DNA of 64,000 bases from CAIWHR01 sp963846855 (GTDB taxonomy: Bacteria; Pseudomonadota; Gammaproteobacteria; Burkholderiales; Casimicrobiaceae): the NCBI GenBank assembly GCA_963846855.1, contig CAWJXK010000008.1, positions 1,054,001 to 1,118,000 on the forward strand. The letters are read 5' to 3'. This document shows, one piece after another, positions 7,586 to 16,807 of this stretch. Numbering within the stretch: the stretch's first letter is position 1; the number at the start of each line of letters is the position of its first letter. Below the pieces are notes generated by a model. That model worked only from the letters and a program-made list of their open reading frames with translations, did not search any database and was not told the origin of the DNA. The position numbers and the translations under genes are program-made.

Positions 7586-9284
7586 ACATCCCCGGATAGT
7601 TCGGGCCGCCGCCGCCTTCCGGCGTTACCCAGTGGATGTTCTGCATCGGATCCTTGATATCGCACGTCTTGCAGTGCACGCAATTCGGTGCGTTGATCTG
7701 AAGCCGCTTCAGCCGCGGGGCGCTCTCCGCCGCTGAAGCGGTTCCGCCATCCGCACTGACATCGTCGACGAATTCGTAGACGCCGGCGGGGCAGTATCGC
7801 TGCTCGGGCCCGGCAAAGCGAGCGAGATTGACGGCGAGCGGAATCATCGGATCGCGCAGCTGCAGGTGGACCGGCTGGTCCTCCGCGTGGTTCGTGTTCG
7901 ACAGGTAGACCGACGACAGCTTGTCGAACGTGAGCACGCCGTCGTATTTCGGATACTCGATCTCGGGCATCGTGCCCGCGGGCTGCAGCGATTCGTGGTC
8001 GCCCTGCCTGTGGCGTAGGGTCCACGGCACGAGCGCGCCCAACCCGAGATCGTTCAGCCACATGTGAATGCCGCCGTGGGCCATCCCGATCCACATTCCC
8101 CACGAGAGGGCGGGCTTCACGTTACGCACTTTGTGCAGGTCCTGGTAGACCCACGAGCTGCGGAACGCCTCGGGATACGCCGCGAGCTCGTCATTCGCGC
8201 GGCCGGCCTTGAGCGCCGCGAACGCGGCTGCCGCGCCGAGCATCCCGGTCTTCATCGCATTGTGCGATCCCTTGATGCGCGGCAGATTGACGAATCCCGC
8301 CGCGCATCCGATCAACGCGCCGCCCGGAAACGCGAGCTTCGGCACCGACTGCAGCCCGCCTTCGTTGATCGCGCGCGCGCCGTACGCGAGGCGCTTGCCA
8401 CCCGCGAACGTGTCCCGGATCGCCGGATGCGTCTTGAAGCGCTGGAACTCGTCGTACGGGGACAGGTACGGATTCTCGTAGTTGAGGTGAACGACGAATC
8501 CCACCGACACCAGGTTTTCGCCGTAGTGGTAGACGAACGAGCCGCCACCGGTCTTCGAATCCAGAGGCCAGCCCTGGCTGTGCACGACCTCGCCCCGGCG
8601 GTGACGTTCCGGCGCGACCTGCCAGACTTCCTTGATGCCGAGGCCGTACTTCTGCGGATCGATGCCGTCGCGCAGGTCGAACCGCTTCATCAGCTCCTCC
8701 GAAAGCGAGCCGCGGCAGCCTTCCGCGAACAGCGTGTACTTGGCGCGCAGGTCCATGCCGGGCTGGTAGTCGGCCTTGCGCGCGCCGTCACGGCCAACCC
8801 CCATGTCGCCCGTCGCGACGCCGATCACCGCGCCGCGCTCGTCGAAGAGTACCTCCGCGGCCGCGAATCCGGGATAGATCTCGACGCCGGCCGCCTCGGC
8901 GTGCTGCGCCAGCCAGCGGCAAACGTTGCCGAGGCTCGCGATGTACATCCCGTGGTTGCTCATCAGCCGCGGCAAGAGCGCGTTGGGGATGCGCCAGGCT
9001 TTCTCCTGCGTGAGGATGAGAAAGCGGTCTTCCGTGACGGGGGTGTCGAGCGGCACGCCCTGCGCCTGCCAGTCGGGAATGAGCTCGGCCAGCGCGCGCG
9101 GATCCATCACGGCGCCCGAGAGGATGTGCGCGCCGACCTCGGATCCCTTCTCGACGAGGCAAACCGACACCTCGGTCTTCGCCTCGGCGGCGAGCTGCTT
9201 CAGCCGGATCGCCGCCGCGAGGCCCGCCGGGCCGCCACCGACGATCACGACGTCGTATTCCATCGCTTCGCGGCGCGCGCTCAT
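7584..9284 (-). CDS. Electron transfer flavoprotein-ubiquinone oxidoreductase
   Basis: Membrane-associated FAD and 4Fe-4S enzyme that passes electrons from ETF (fed by acyl-CoA and other dehydrogenases) to ubiquinone. The protein is 566 residues, normal for the family. The FAD motif GGGPAG is at residues 16-21. The C-terminal cluster domain has the cysteines of YCPAG and CVHCKTCDIKDP followed by NIHWVTPEGGGGPNYPGM, a typical ETF-QO end. Start at ATG 9284, with GAGGG just upstream; the frame is open upstream but not family-like. Divergent from a second candidate ETF-oxidising membrane protein; the ETF subunits are not in this window. Confidence 0.95.
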   Translation of the reverse strand: MSARREAMEYDVVIVGGGPAGLAAAIRLKQLAAEAKTEVSVCLVEKGSEVGAHILSGAVMDPRALAELIPDWQAQGVPLDTPVTEDRFLILTQEKAWRIPNALLPRLMSNHGMYIASLGNVCRWLAQHAEAAGVEIYPGFAAAEVLFDERGAVIGVATGDMGVGRDGARKADYQPGMDLRAKYTLFAEGCRGSLSEELMKRFDLRDGIDPQKYGLGIKEVWQVAPERHRRGEVVHSQGWPLDSKTGGGSFVYHYGENLVSVGFVVHLNYENPYLSPYDEFQRFKTHPAIRDTFAGGKRLAYGARAINEGGLQSVPKLAFPGGALIGCAAGFVNLPRIKGSHNAMKTGMLGAAAAFAALKAGRANDELAAYPEAFRSSWVYQDLHKVRNVKPALSWGMWIGMAHGGIHMWLNDLGLGALVPWTLRHRQGDHESLQPAGTMPEIEYPKYDGVLTFDKLSSVYLSNTNHAEDQPVHLQLRDPMIPLAVNLARFAGPEQRYCPAGVYEFVDDVSADGGTASAAESAPRLKRLQINAPNCVHCKTCDIKDPMQNIHWVTPEGGGGPNYPGM

Positions 9285-9323
9285 TGATCCCTCATTGACC
9301 CTTGTCATTGGCGCGCCGGTTGT

Positions 9324-9354
9324 CCTCTGGCGTCCAGAGGGCGAATTGTATAAT
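9324..9354 (+). promoter_or_regulatory. Promoter with palindromic operator for the Fe-S oxidoreductase operon
   Basis: A perfect -10 hexamer TATAAT lies at 9349-9354 (in GAATTGTATAATGCG). Immediately upstream, CCTCTGG (9324-9330) and CCAGAGG (9334-9340) form a perfect 7-bp inverted repeat with a CGT spacer, covering the place where a -35 box would be. No good -35 is visible, which suggests either activator dependence or repression by a dimeric regulator. The gene starts at 9415, leaving a leader of about 55 bases. Confidence 0.5.
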
Positions 9355-9414
9355 GCGTGATCGCTGTTCGCCTCGCCGATCCGCACTGCCTCCCGGCCCG
9401 ACACCCCTCCGACG

Positions 9415-11454
9415 ATGAGCCCCCTCGGGATTTCGCTGCTCATGCTCGTCGCGTTCATCGCGTTCGCCGGGCTTGCCTGGCGCAAGCTCGCGATCGTCGT
9501 CGCACTTTCCCCCGAAGTGCGCTGGGACCGCCCGTTGGCTCGCGCGAAGAGCGTGCTGACGAATGGACTCCTGCAGTCGCGGATGATCCGGCGCGACTGG
9601 AAGCCCGGCGTGATGCACGCGGTCATCTTCATCGGCTTCATGACGCTTCTGGTGCGCAAGGTCCAGCTGATCGTGATCGGCTACCACGAGCCTTTCACCT
9701 ACGGCGGAATCGGCGGCGGGATGTTCGCCGCGATGAAGGACGCCGTCGAGATCGGCGTGCTCGCCGCGCTCGCCTATGCCTACTGGCGCCGCTTCGTGCA
9801 GAAGCCGCGACGGCTCGAGGCGAACGGCGAGGCGCTGCTGATCCTGACGCTCATCCTCGCGATCATGATCACCGACCTCGCGTTCGACGGCTTCCGTTTC
9901 GCGCTGTTCGCCGCGGCGGATCCCGGGATCGCGCACGAGCGCGCGTTCGCCTTCGCCGGCAGCCGCATCGCCGACCTCCTTTCCGGATGGTCGGCGCCCG
10001 CGCTTTCTGCCGGCTATCACATTGCCTATTGGGCGCAGCTTGTGATCGTCTTCGCGTTCCTCGTGATCCTGCCGACCGGCGAGCACTTTCACATCGTGAC
10101 CGCGTTGCCCGCGCTCTTCTTCCGCCGCGGCGGCCCGACCAACCGCGTTCCGTCGCTCGATCTCGAGAAGATCATGGGAGAGGATGCCGACGAGGCGGCG
10201 ATGCGAATCGGCGTCCATACCGCGCGCGACCTCACGTGGAAAGAAGGCCTCGATGTCTTCACCTGCACCGAGTGCGGCCGTTGCAAGGATGCCTGCCCGA
10301 CGTTCCTCACCGGCAAGCCCCTGGCGCAGAAGTGGGTGCACGACAGCCTCAGGCAACACCTGCTCGCGCAGCGCGCCCCGATCATCGCGGGCGCCGGCGA
10401 CGCAGACTCGCTGCCGGCGCTCGTTCCCGGCGTGATCGGCGAGGACACGCTGTGGGCCTGCACGACCTGCGGCTACTGCGAGGCGGCGTGCCCGATCGAG
10501 CTCGAGCACCTGCCGCGGTTCTTCCGGATGCGCCAGCACCAGGTGCTGATGGAAGGCGAATTCCCGCACGCGCTGAAGCCGGTGTTCGATGCCTACGAAT
10601 CGCAGAGCAATCCGTGGGGACTGCCTGCGCCGACGCGCGGCGACTGGGCGCGCGGCCTCGGCGTGACCGTCGTCACGACCGCGGAGGAGGTCAAGGCGCT
10701 CGATTACCTGTTCTATGTCGGGTCGGCGGCATCGTTCGATCCGCGTGGGCAGAAGGTCGCGCGCGCCTTCGTCGAGATCCTGCAGCAGGCCGGCGTGCGG
10801 TTCGGCATTCTCGGCGCCGCGGAGACCTCGACCGGCGAATGCGTGCGGCGCGCGGGCAACGAATTGCTGTTCCAGACGCTCGCCCACAGTCTCGTCGCAA
10901 CGCTGAACGAGCTCGGCGTGAAGAGGATCGTCACCACGGATCCCCACGCGTTCAACTCGCTCAGGAACGAATATCCCGAATTCGGAGGCCGCTACGAAGT
11001 GCTGCACCACACCCAGCTGATTGCGCGACTGGTCGAGGCGGGCAGGCTTCGCCTGCAGCCGCAATTCGAGCGCATCATTTATCATGAGCCGTGCTATCTC
11101 GGGCGGCACAACGGCGAATTTGCGGCACCGCGCGCCATTCTGCGCCGGCTGTCCCGTGACGAGCCGCTCGAATTCGACCTCAACCGGGAGAAGGCGATGT
11201 GCTGCGGTGCCGGCGGCGGACGGATGTGGCTCGAGGAATCGATCGGGACGCGCATCAACATCGTGCGGGTCGAACAGGCCCTGCCGCACGCGCCGCAGAC
11301 AATCGCGACCGCATGTCCGTACTGCGCGGTGATGATGGCGGACGGCGTGTCGGCGCTGGAGAAAGTGGGCGAGATCGCGACACGCGACATCGCCGAGCTG
11401 GTGGCGGCGGCGATGGTGCGCGAGCCCCTTACCGTGGCCCAGGCAACCGCGTGA
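9415..11454 (+). CDS. Membrane Fe-S oxidoreductase, EtfD/DgcB-like (CCG domains)
   Basis: 679 residues. The N-terminal 230 residues contain about five membrane segments (first MSPLGISLLMLVAFIAFAG) of the nitrate reductase gamma-like type with histidines suited to haem b. Two 4Fe-4S motifs follow, CTECGRCKDACP (about residue 284) and CTTCGYCEAACP (about 348), then two CCG-type halves with HEPCYLGRHN and CCGAGGGRMW (about 595). This architecture is that of mycobacterial EtfD and of DgcB-like proteins, which take electrons from flavoproteins to quinone. Divergent from ETF-QO and followed after two bases by a thioesterase, which supports a role in acyl-CoA oxidation. The exact electron donor is inferred. 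Confidence 0.85.
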   Translation: MSPLGISLLMLVAFIAFAGLAWRKLAIVVALSPEVRWDRPLARAKSVLTNGLLQSRMIRRDWKPGVMHAVIFIGFMTLLVRKVQLIVIGYHEPFTYGGIGGGMFAAMKDAVEIGVLAALAYAYWRRFVQKPRRLEANGEALLILTLILAIMITDLAFDGFRFALFAAADPGIAHERAFAFAGSRIADLLSGWSAPALSAGYHIAYWAQLVIVFAFLVILPTGEHFHIVTALPALFFRRGGPTNRVPSLDLEKIMGEDADEAAMRIGVHTARDLTWKEGLDVFTCTECGRCKDACPTFLTGKPLAQKWVHDSLRQHLLAQRAPIIAGAGDADSLPALVPGVIGEDTLWACTTCGYCEAACPIELEHLPRFFRMRQHQVLMEGEFPHALKPVFDAYESQSNPWGLPAPTRGDWARGLGVTVVTTAEEVKALDYLFYVGSAASFDPRGQKVARAFVEILQQAGVRFGILGAAETSTGECVRRAGNELLFQTLAHSLVATLNELGVKRIVTTDPHAFNSLRNEYPEFGGRYEVLHHTQLIARLVEAGRLRLQPQFERIIYHEPCYLGRHNGEFAAPRAILRRLSRDEPLEFDLNREKAMCCGAGGGRMWLEESIGTRINIVRVEQALPHAPQTIATACPYCAVMMADGVSALEKVGEIATRDIAELVAAAMVREPLTVAQATA

Positions 11455-11456
11455 CG

Positions 11457-11921
11457 ATGACGCAGCGTCCGCGTCTTCTCGTTCACACGTCGCGCCAGTC
11501 AATCCGCTGGGGTGACATGGACATGATGGGACACGTCAACAACACGCTCTATTTCCGCTACATGGAGCAGGCGCGCATCGAATGGATCTATTCGCTCGTC
11601 CCGGAGGGCAATCCGTACAGCGGCGCGGCGACGGGTCCCGTGATCGTGAATGCGAGCTGCACATTTCTCGCGCCCCTCGTCTATCCGGGCGATATCGAGG
11701 TCACGATGTTCCTCGGGGAGCCCGGCCGGACGAGCGTGAACAGTTTCTACGAGATCCTGATGGATGGACGGAAGTATGCCGAGGGCGCCTCGAAGCTCGT
11801 CTGGATCGATCTCACGAGCGGACGTCCGGTGCCGGTGCCCGAGTCGGTGCTGGCACCGCTTCGCGCCCTGGAGTCGGCCGCGCGCGGCGGGACGGCGGCG
11901 AGCCAAGAGCGAAGCCACTGA
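11457..11921 (+). CDS. Acyl-CoA thioesterase, 4HBT hotdog family
   Basis: 154 residues with a single hotdog fold. The segment WGDMDMMGHVNNTLYFRYMEQARIE carries the catalytic aspartate and the helix typical of 4-hydroxybenzoyl-CoA-thioesterase-like enzymes (split here as WGDMDMMGHVNN and TLYFRYMEQARIE). It would hydrolyse an acyl-CoA in the cytoplasm; the chain specificity cannot be read from the sequence. ATG 11457 lies two bases after the stop of the Fe-S oxidoreductase, and the next gene starts two bases after its own stop, so the three are one operon. A GTG six bases earlier is an alternative start. Confidence 0.88.
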   Translation: MTQRPRLLVHTSRQSIRWGDMDMMGHVNNTLYFRYMEQARIEWIYSLVPEGNPYSGAATGPVIVNASCTFLAPLVYPGDIEVTMFLGEPGRTSVNSFYEILMDGRKYAEGASKLVWIDLTSGRPVPVPESVLAPLRALESAARGGTAASQERSH

Positions 11922-11923
11922 CG

Positions 11924-13913
11924 ATGACGACCCCCAATCTCCTCTGGCAGCCAGGCCCCGCGCGCATCGCCGCGGCGAACATCACGGCGTTCGCGCGGCG
12001 CGTGGCGGAAGCTTCGGGCACGGCCGTCCCCGACTACGAGGCGCTGTGGCGGTGGTCGAACGACCAGCGCGAGGCATTCTGGCGGGCCGTCTGGGATTTC
12101 TGCGACGTCATCGGCGAGCCCGGTGCGCGCACGCTTGTCGACCCCGAGAAAATGCCCGGCGCGAAGTGGTTTCCCGATGCGCGCCTCAATTTCGCCGAGA
12201 ACATGCTCGCGCGCGATCTCGCGTCCGGTTCGGCCGACGCGCTCGTCTTCCGCGGCGAGGACAAGAGCGCGCGCCGCGTTTCCAATGCCGAGCTCTCCGC
12301 CGCCACGTCCCGCGTCGCCGCGGCATTGAAGGCCCACGGAATCGTCGCGGGCGACCGCCTGGCCGCCTACATTCCCAACATGCCCGAGGCCATCGTCGCG
12401 ATGCTGGGCGGCGCCTCGCTCGGCGCGGTGTGGTCGTCGTGCTCGCCGGATTTCGGCGTGCGCGGCGTGCTCGACCGCTTCCGGCAGATCGAGCCGCGGG
12501 TGCTCTTCACTGTCGACGGCTACTGGTACAACGGCAAGGCGCTATCCGATCCTCGACAAGGTCGCCGAGATCGTCGCCGCGCTGCCGACGGTCGAGCGCG
12601 TCGTCGTGATCCCGTACCTGCGCGAAACCGGAGGTCCCGCCTCGGCGATGCCCGCGATCCGCGGTGCGATCGCATGGGACGATTGGCTCGCGCCGCATGC
12701 TGCGCAACCGCTCGAATTCGCGCGCCTGCCGTTCGACCATCCGCTCTACATCCTGTATTCGTCGGGGACGACCGGCGAGCCGAAATGCATCGTTCACGGC
12801 GCCGGCGGAACCCTCCTGCAGCACCTCAAGGAGCACGTGCTGCACGGCGACGTCAAACCCGGCGACCGGCTGTTCTATTTCACGACCTGCGGCTGGATGA
12901 TGTGGAACTGGCTCGTCAGCGCCCGTGCCGCGGGGGCGACGCTGATCCTCTACGACGGCTCGCCCTTCCTTCACGCCGGCAAGGCGCTCTGGGACTTCGC
13001 CGAGGACGAGCGGATCAGCCATTTCGGCACGTCGGCGAAGTACATCGACGCGGTGAAGAAGTACTGCGTCGTTCCGTGCAAGGACTACGCTCTGACCGAT
13101 CTGCGCACGATGTTCTCCACCGGCAGCCCGCTCGCGCCGGAGAGCTTCGACTACGTCTACCAGTGCATCAAGGAGGACCTCTGCCTGTCGTCGATCTCCG
13201 GCGGAACGGACATCGTCTCCTGCTTCGCGCTCGGCAACCCGACGCTGCCGGTCTGGCGTGGCGAGCTGCAGTGCCGCGGCCTCGGCATGGCCGTCGACGT
13301 CTACGACGAGGCCGGCGCGCCCGTACGCGGCGAGAAGGGCGAGCTCGTCTGCACGGCGCCGTTCCCGTCGATGCCGATCGGCTTCTTCAACGATCCCGAC
13401 GGCGCCAAGTACCGTGCCGCCTATTTCGAGCGCTTTCCGGGCATCTGGTGTCACGGCGACTTCGTCGAGCTGACCGAGCATGGCGGCATGATCTTCCATG
13501 GCCGTTCCGACGCGACGCTCAATCCCGGCGGCGTGCGCATCGGCACCGCCGAGATCTATCGGCAGGTCGAGCAGATGCCCGAAGTCGTCGAGAGCCTGGT
13601 GATCGGTCAGGACTGGCCGCCCGGCGAGGTCGGCGACGTGCGCGTCGTGCTGTTCGTCCGCCTGCAGGACGGGCTCGTGCTCGACGAGGCGCTGGCCGAG
13701 CGGATCCGCCGGCACATCCGCGTCCACACGACGCCGCGTCACGTGCCGGCCAAGGTCGTGCAGGTCAGCGACATTCCGCGCACCAAGAGCAACAAGATCG
13801 TCGAGCTCGCCGTGCGCAACGTCGTGCACGGCTTGCCCGTGAAGAACCTCGAGGCGCTCGCCAACCCCGAGGCGCTGGAGCAGTATCGCGACCGCGCCGA
13901 GCTTCGCTCATGA
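11924..13913 (+). pseudogene. Acetoacetyl-CoA synthetase, interrupted by a +1 frameshift
   Basis: An AMP-forming ligase that activates acetoacetate to acetoacetyl-CoA. Family sequence runs from ATG 11924 (LLWQPGPARIAAANITAFAR, KWFPDARLNFAENML) to YWYNGKA, then continues one frame over at base 12543 as YPILDKVAEIV. The extra base is at or next to 12542. Downstream the adenylation motif YSSGTTGEPK (about residue 277) and the C-terminal lysine region (PRTKSNKIVELAVRNVV) are intact. Repaired length is about 662 residues, normal for the family. The lack of further damage suggests a sequence error or very recent loss. It follows the thioesterase by two bases, linking acetoacetate use to the acyl-CoA operon. 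Confidence 0.9.
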
Positions 13914-13941
13914 GCGCGCCGGCCCGGGCGCGTCGCACGCG

Positions 13942-14563
13942 ATGCGGGTGCCGCCCATGCTGATCGACGCAGCGCGCTCGCGGTTGCTCGTCATCGACAT
14001 GCAGGAAAGGCTGCTGCCGGTGATTCACGATCGGGACAGCGTGATTGCCAACACCGGATGGCTGATTCGCGTGGCGATGCGACTGGGCGTACCCGTTGCC
14101 GCGCTCGAGCAGTATCCGAGCGGGCTCGGCCGCACCGAGGCGTCGCTGCGCGAGCTCGTTCCCGCGGAAGCGATCGCCGCGAAAGTCCATTTTTCGGGCG
14201 TCGCCGCGCAATGCCTTCCGAACGTGCCGGGAAACGATCGCGCGCAAGTCGTCATCGCGGGCGTCGAGACGCACGTGTGCGTGCTGCAGACCGCGCTCGA
14301 TCTCGCCGCAGCGGGAAAATCCGTCTTCGTCGTTGCCGACTGTGTCGGCTCGCGCCGCACGAGCGACCGCGATCTCGCGCTCGCGCGCCTTGCGCCAGGA
14401 GGGCGTGCGGATCGTGTCGCGCGAGATGGTGGCGTTCGAATGGCTGCGCGAGGCTGGCACGCCGCTGTTCCGGGAAATCTGCCGTGAATTCCTGAAGCAG
14501 GGCGCGCCTGCCGGCGACGGCGCGAGCACGGTCCTCCGCGGTCTACAGGATCGCGCCGGATGA
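13942..14563 (+). pseudogene. Isochorismatase-family hydrolase, interrupted by a +1 frameshift
   Basis: A cysteine hydrolase of the isochorismatase-like superfamily, subtype with LLVIDMQERLLPVI and ETHVCVLQTALDL (conserved Asp and Cys visible; substrate unknown). The frame from ATG 13942 is family-like through VADCVGSRRTSDRDLALARL; after about 14390 the other frame continues RQEGVRIVSREMVAFEWLRE to the stop at 14563. One extra T near 14390 explains the break. The repaired protein is about 206 residues. A start at ATG 13957 is equally possible. The stop overlaps the next ATG (ATGA), so the following CobD-like gene is coupled to it. Confidence 0.82.
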
Positions 14564-15522
14564 ACCTTCTCGCCGTGATGGCAGCGCTCGGGCTCGAGCA
14601 GTGGCGCGCATTCCGCTGGCGCGTGGCGATCGAGCGCGCCTTCGTCGGCTATGCGCGCTGGATCGAGGAGCGCCTCAACGGCGGGACGACGCAGCAGGGC
14701 ATCGTCGCCACGATCATCGCGCTTGCGCCTCCGGTGGCCATCGTCGCCGCGGTCAGCGTGTCGCTCGAGACGGTGAATCCGCTGTGGGGCCTGCTGTGGA
14801 ACATCGTCGTGCTCTACCTGCTCATGGGCTTCCGCCGCTTCAGCCATGCGTACACCGACATCGTGACTGCGCTGCGCGCCGGCGACATCGGGGCGGCGCG
14901 GCGCGCGCTGGCCGGATGGCGCGGCACCGCGTCCGGCGACCTTCCGAGCGGCGAGGTCGCGAAGCTCGCGATCGAATGCGGGCTCGTCGATTCGTACCGT
15001 CAGGTCTTCGCGGTGCTGTTCTGGTTCTCGGTGCTTCCGGGGCCGATCGGCGCGGTCCTCTATCGCGCGACGGCGCTGCTGACGCAGGAATGGCGCGGCG
15101 ACGCGCGCGGCAGCGAAGCGACACCGATCGGGCGGGCGCGCGAGATCTTCGGCGGTCCGGCGCGGCGTCTCCTGTGGCTGCTCGACTGGGTTCCGGTGCG
15201 CCTCACGGCGCTCTCCTACGCGGTCGTCGGCGATTTCGAGGATGCCGCGTATTGCTGGCGCACGCAGGCGGCGAGCTGGGCGAAGGAGGAAGGCGGCGAG
15301 CACGTCGGCATCCTGCTCGCGGCGGGCGGCGGCGCGCTGGGCGTGGTGCTGGGAGGCGCCGTTCCGGTTCCCGGCGGCGAGCCCGACTTGCGGCCCGAGA
15401 TCGGCGCCGGCGACGCGCCTGACGCCGACATTCTTCCCAGCGCGGTCGGCCTCGTGTGGCGCGTGCTCGTGCTGTGGCTGCTCCTGATGCTGCTGCTCAC
15501 GCTCGCCTACGTCGCGCCCTGA
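14560..15522 (+). CDS. CobD/CbiB-family integral membrane protein
   Basis: 320 residues with membrane segments near residues 50-68, 75-92, 155-175 and at the C-terminus (VWRVLVLWLLLMLLLTLAYV). It resembles the CobD/CbiB-like and AmpE-like proteins found beside rsgA in betaproteobacteria, with FRRFSHAYTDIVTALRAGD and the conserved YRQVFAVLFWFSVLPGPIGA. True CobD/CbiB makes the aminopropanol-linked step of cobalamin synthesis, but no cobalamin genes are near, so that role is doubtful here. It is translationally coupled to the isochorismatase-like gene and converges on rsgA with two bases between stops. Confidence 0.75.
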   Translation: MNLLAVMAALGLEQWRAFRWRVAIERAFVGYARWIEERLNGGTTQQGIVATIIALAPPVAIVAAVSVSLETVNPLWGLLWNIVVLYLLMGFRRFSHAYTDIVTALRAGDIGAARRALAGWRGTASGDLPSGEVAKLAIECGLVDSYRQVFAVLFWFSVLPGPIGAVLYRATALLTQEWRGDARGSEATPIGRAREIFGGPARRLLWLLDWVPVRLTALSYAVVGDFEDAAYCWRTQAASWAKEEGGEHVGILLAAGGGALGVVLGGAVPVPGGEPDLRPEIGAGDAPDADILPSAVGLVWRVLVLWLLLMLLLTLAYVAP

Positions 15523-15524
15523 AC

Positions 15525-16457
15525 CTACCGAGCTGCGGCCCCGGCGCGACTCTCGGCGACTAGCCGTTTCCACAGCGCGACGCGGAACGGCGCAATGTCC
15601 CCCGCGGCCACCGCGGCGTCGATCGCGCAGCCGGGCTCGCGGTCGTGCCTGCAGTCGCGGAAGCGGCATCGGCCGAGAAACGGGCGGAACTCGACGAATG
15701 CATGGGCGAGCGCGTCGGCGGCGACGTGCGCCATGCCGAACATCTTCATTCCCGGCGAATCGACGATCCATCCGGCGGTGGGGTCGTCCGACAACAGGTG
15801 CAGCGTCGAGTGTGTCGTCGTGTGCCGTCCGGCGTTGAGCGACGCGGAGATCTCGGCGGTCTTGGCGCCCACGTCCGGAAGCAGCGCGTTGAGGATCGTC
15901 GATTTTCCCATCCCCGATTGCCCGATCAGAACGCTGTTCCGGCCTTCGATCCAGGGCAGGAGCGGCGCCGCATCCTCGCGCGCTGAAAGTTGCACAACCG
16001 CGTACCCGAGCGCGGCGTACGGCGCGAGGCGCAGCAGCAGCACGTCGAATCCGAACATGTCGGCCTTGTTCGCAGCGAGGATGAACCGGCACCCTTCGGC
16101 CTCGGCGGCGACGATCCAGCGGTTGACGAGCTCCTCGTCGAGCGACAGATCGGGCGCGACGACGCCAACGACCTGCGTGACGTTGGCCGCGATCAGGCGT
16201 TCCTTGAACGCGTCGGACCGGTAGAACAGCGACGTGCGCGGCAAAAGCGATTCAATGACGCCGCCCTGGTCGGTGCGCGCGTAGGCGACCCGGTCGCCGC
16301 ACGCGAGCGCCATCGCGCGGCCCTTCAGCACGCAGACGACGGCCTCGCCCGCGGCGGAGCGCACGACGAAATGACGGCGGTGGCTCGCGACGACGAGGCC
16401 CTCGGACAGCGCCGCGCCCGCCGCCGCGGCGTCCTGCCCGCGGGGCTTCCGGGTCAT
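15525..16457 (-). CDS. rsgA: Small ribosomal subunit biogenesis GTPase RsgA
   Basis: Circularly permuted GTPase that checks late maturation of the 30S subunit. The 310-residue protein has an N-terminal OB-fold, then motifs in permuted order: ANKADM (G4), GQSGMGKS (G1, about residues 178-185) and DSPGMK (G3), followed by the C-terminal zinc domain CRFRDCRHDREPGC. Its ATG at 16457 overlaps the stop of the upstream pterin dehydratase (ATGA), so the two are coupled. Order orn, protease, pterin dehydratase, rsgA is common in Burkholderiales. Confidence 0.95.
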   Translation of the reverse strand: MTRKPRGQDAAAAGAALSEGLVVASHRRHFVVRSAAGEAVVCVLKGRAMALACGDRVAYARTDQGGVIESLLPRTSLFYRSDAFKERLIAANVTQVVGVVAPDLSLDEELVNRWIVAAEAEGCRFILAANKADMFGFDVLLLRLAPYAALGYAVVQLSAREDAAPLLPWIEGRNSVLIGQSGMGKSTILNALLPDVGAKTAEISASLNAGRHTTTHSTLHLLSDDPTAGWIVDSPGMKMFGMAHVAADALAHAFVEFRPFLGRCRFRDCRHDREPGCAIDAAVAAGDIAPFRVALWKRLVAESRAGAAAR

Positions 16458-16807
16458 CTCCCGAGCCGCTCGACCCTGGCCGCGCAAATGCAGTCGTTCT
16501 CGGTGACGCCGCCCGCGCTGTGCGTCGAATACTCCACCACGCAATGATCGTAATGCACCGAGAGGTCGGGATGGTGATCCTCTTCGTTGGCGATCGCGGC
16601 GATCCGGTTCACGAAGGCGATGGTCGCAGGGTAGTCGCCGAACCGGAATGTCTTGGCAATGGCGTCACCCTTCTGCTCCCAGCCGGGCAGGGCGGCCAGG
16701 TCCGCGGCAAGCGCCGCATCGGACAGGCGCGGCGCGCCCGGCTGGCAGTGCATCCCCGCGAGTTCAAGGAGTCTGGTCCCGGGATTACCGCGTGCGCCGG
16801 CGCTCAT
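16454..16807 (-). CDS. Pterin-4a-carbinolamine dehydratase
   Basis: 117 residues. It dehydrates 4a-hydroxytetrahydrobiopterin-type intermediates, recycling the pterin cofactor of aromatic amino-acid hydroxylases. The signature EEDHHPDLSVHYDHCVVEY carries the catalytic histidines. Both ends overlap neighbours by ATGA: its ATG 16807 with the cytochrome c stop and its stop with the rsgA start. An internal ATG at 16753 (MHCQPGAPRLSD) would give a protein nearer the usual 95-100 residues and is an alternative start. Confidence 0.9.
   Translation of the reverse strand: MSAGARGNPGTRLLELAGMHCQPGAPRLSDAALAADLAALPGWEQKGDAIAKTFRFGDYPATIAFVNRIAAIANEEDHHPDLSVHYDHCVVEYSTHSAGGVTENDCICAARVERLGR

Noticed and set aside
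5425..8103. 892-codon minus-strand open frame across hsp20, regulator and lipoprotein
   Set aside because: Low-complexity Arg/Ala product, crosses several well-supported genes; GC-driven shadow.
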